NCBI GenBank assembly: GCA_035701665.1
Contig: DASSRQ010000090.1
Span: 1-5,920 of the forward strand
Length of the DNA: 5,920 nt
Source of the DNA: DASSRQ01 sp035701665
Lineage (GTDB): Bacteria; Vulcanimicrobiota; Vulcanimicrobiia; Vulcanimicrobiales; Vulcanimicrobiaceae
Reading direction: 5' to 3'
A program made the position numbers and the translations under genes. Positions 5,125 to 5,920 of this stretch are shown piece after piece. Every line of letters begins with the position of its first letter. The stretch's first letter is position 1. A model generated the notes under the pieces. It saw nothing but the letters and a program-made list of their open reading frames with translations. It had not been told where the DNA came from and made no database searches.

Positions 5125-5796
5125 GTGGCATTTGCATTTTCACCATTTCTTGGTATTGCGGGCGCCGCCGCGCTCGGGGCGGTCATCGGCGCCCAGCGTC
5201 AAGCCGCGGCCAAACCCGCCGGTCTGCGAACCCATCTGCTGGTCGCGGCTGCCTCTGCCGCCTTCACGGCGATGGGTGCCCACCTGGGCGATACGCGTAT
5301 TCCATCGTACGTCGTCGTCGGTATCGGATTTTTGGGCTCGGGCGCCATCGTCCGCGACGGCGCCAGCGCCCGCGGCTTGACGACCGCCGCGTCGATCTGG
5401 ATGGCGGCGGCAGTCGGCTTGCTGATGGGCTATGCAAACAGCTTCGGACTCTACTGCGCGCTGACGGCCACGGTCATCACGATGCTCGCGCTGCTGCTCT
5501 CCGATAAGGCGATGCTGCGGCTGCTGCACATCCCGCGCAAAGCAAACGTGAAAGTCGTTTGCGAGCATCCTATGCGCCTCTCACAGGCGATCGAGGAACT
5601 CTTTCGCACTGCGTCCATCAAATTCGAAAACTCCGATCTGATCTCGATCTCGAACGAAGGCGACGCAGAGTCGGGCGAACTGCTGTTTCTCGTCAGCGTG
5701 CCTGCCGACGGCAACTTCGATCAGGTGCTGCACCGGATCTCGACGCTCGCCGGCGTACGCCGCGTGGACGCCAGCGTACCATTCTTGATGGGCTGA
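5125..5796 (+). CDS. MgtC/SapB-family membrane protein
   Basis: A 223-residue protein, numbered from the GTG at 5125. The N-terminal half has about five hydrophobic helices and the MgtC signature: GAVIGAQRQ (18-26), PAGLRTHLLV (31-40), GIGFLGSGAIVRDG (66-79) and RGLTTAASIWMAAAVG (83-98). The usual Glu of the GxER motif is Gln here. Residues about 139-223 form a cytoplasmic ACT-like C-terminal domain (VKVVCEHPMRLSQAIEEL... through VRRVDASVPF), as in longer family members. In Salmonella and mycobacteria MgtC supports growth at low magnesium and inside host cells and modulates the ATP synthase; most environmental homologues have no known role. The start is uncertain: GTG at 5077, TTG at 5110 and GTG at 5125 are in frame. 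I chose 5125 because it leaves the usual N-terminal length before the signature. The next gene starts 5 nt after the stop, suggesting an operon. Confidence 0.88.
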   Translation: MAFAFSPFLGIAGAAALGAVIGAQRQAAAKPAGLRTHLLVAAASAAFTAMGAHLGDTRIPSYVVVGIGFLGSGAIVRDGASARGLTTAASIWMAAAVGLLMGYANSFGLYCALTATVITMLALLLSDKAMLRLLHIPRKANVKVVCEHPMRLSQAIEELFRTASIKFENSDLISISNEGDAESGELLFLVSVPADGNFDQVLHRISTLAGVRRVDASVPFLMG

Positions 5797-5801
5797 ACGG
5801 T

Positions 5802-5920
5802 TTGAAGTTTTTCCTCAAATGGCTGAAGATCGATCGGCCGTCCGGCGTTGCCTTGCATCCTTCGCGCACCGTGGAGCTCGATCTGCCGCAAGTCGCGGCT
5901 TACGAACGCTGCCGCACGAT
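5802..5920 (+). CDS. Unrecognised protein, N-terminal part (3' end outside window)
   Basis: An open frame starts at TTG 5802 and runs off the window, giving about 39 residues: it begins MKFFLKWLKIDRPSGVALHP and continues through SRTVELDLPQVAAYERCRT. Codons after the first few strongly favour G or C in the third position, as in the neighbouring genes. The start lies only 5 nt after the MgtC-like stop, so translation is probably coupled within one operon. No strong Shine-Dalgarno is visible and no ATG in this frame is available. The family is not recognised, and too little is present to assign a function. The overlapping frame from ATG 5819 encodes an Arg/Ala/Ser-rich product typical of a non-coding frame in GC-rich DNA. 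Confidence 0.6.
   Translation, partial: MKFFLKWLKIDRPSGVALHPSRTVELDLPQVAAYERCRT

Noticed and set aside
5114..5206. 12-bp direct repeat agcgtcaagccg at 5114-5125 and 5195-5206
   Set aside because: Both copies are in-frame codons for an Arg-Gln-Ala run in the MgtC-like gene; repeated codon choice explains it without a regulatory role.
1..5920. CRISPR arrays, insertion sequences, tRNA or rRNA genes, attachment sites
   Set aside because: No regularly spaced repeats, transposase or integrase motifs, terminal inverted repeats or cloverleaf-like sequences were seen on either strand.

Overview
The window is GC-rich, densely packed bacterial DNA with strongly G/C-biased third codon positions. It carries six complete protein genes and two cut by the window edges. 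There are no mobile elements, CRISPR arrays, tRNAs or rRNAs. The mix of proteins and the codon use resemble environmental, largely uncultured lineages such as Eremiobacterota (WPS-2). That placement is an impression from the sequence, not a demonstrated assignment.

Layout from left to right: (1) the C-terminal end of an unrecognised protein on + (1-336); (2) a convergent membrane-bound SpoIIE-type phosphatase with a C-terminal RsbW-like kinase domain on - (346-2211), whose last codons form a perfect 15-bp inverted repeat; (3) a divergent membrane-anchored mono-heme cytochrome c on + (2271-2834); (4) a small exported protein on - (2794-3192) overlapping the cytochrome tail to tail; (5) a DUF2249-Crp/Fnr fusion regulator on + (3281-4201); (6) a haem-oxygenase-like putative diiron oxidase on - (4176-4922), overlapping the regulator tail to tail; (7) an MgtC/SapB-family membrane protein on + (about 5125-5796); (8) the start of a further gene on + (5802 to the edge), 5 nt behind the MgtC-like gene.

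The most interesting stretch is the roughly 200-bp region between genes 6 and 7. On the - strand it holds a good promoter-like sequence (TTGACG, 17 nt, TAGGAT with an upstream TG), then three successive hairpins. The last is a strong intrinsic terminator ending just upstream of the Shine-Dalgarno of gene 6. This looks like a leader RNA that can terminate before the oxidase gene, or a small RNA read through into it. Two of its stems contain G.U pairs on the - strand that become A.C mismatches on +, which favours a - strand RNA. On the + strand the start of the MgtC-like gene has its own candidate hairpin and a 10-codon micro-ORF whose stop overlaps a possible TTG start.

Functionally the window combines signalling (a partner-switch phosphatase/kinase and a Crp-type regulator), redox proteins (cytochrome c, putative diiron oxidase) and an envelope/ion-homeostasis protein. 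The only gene pairing close enough to suggest a shared job is the regulator with the oxidase. Even there the genes are convergent, so any link is inference.
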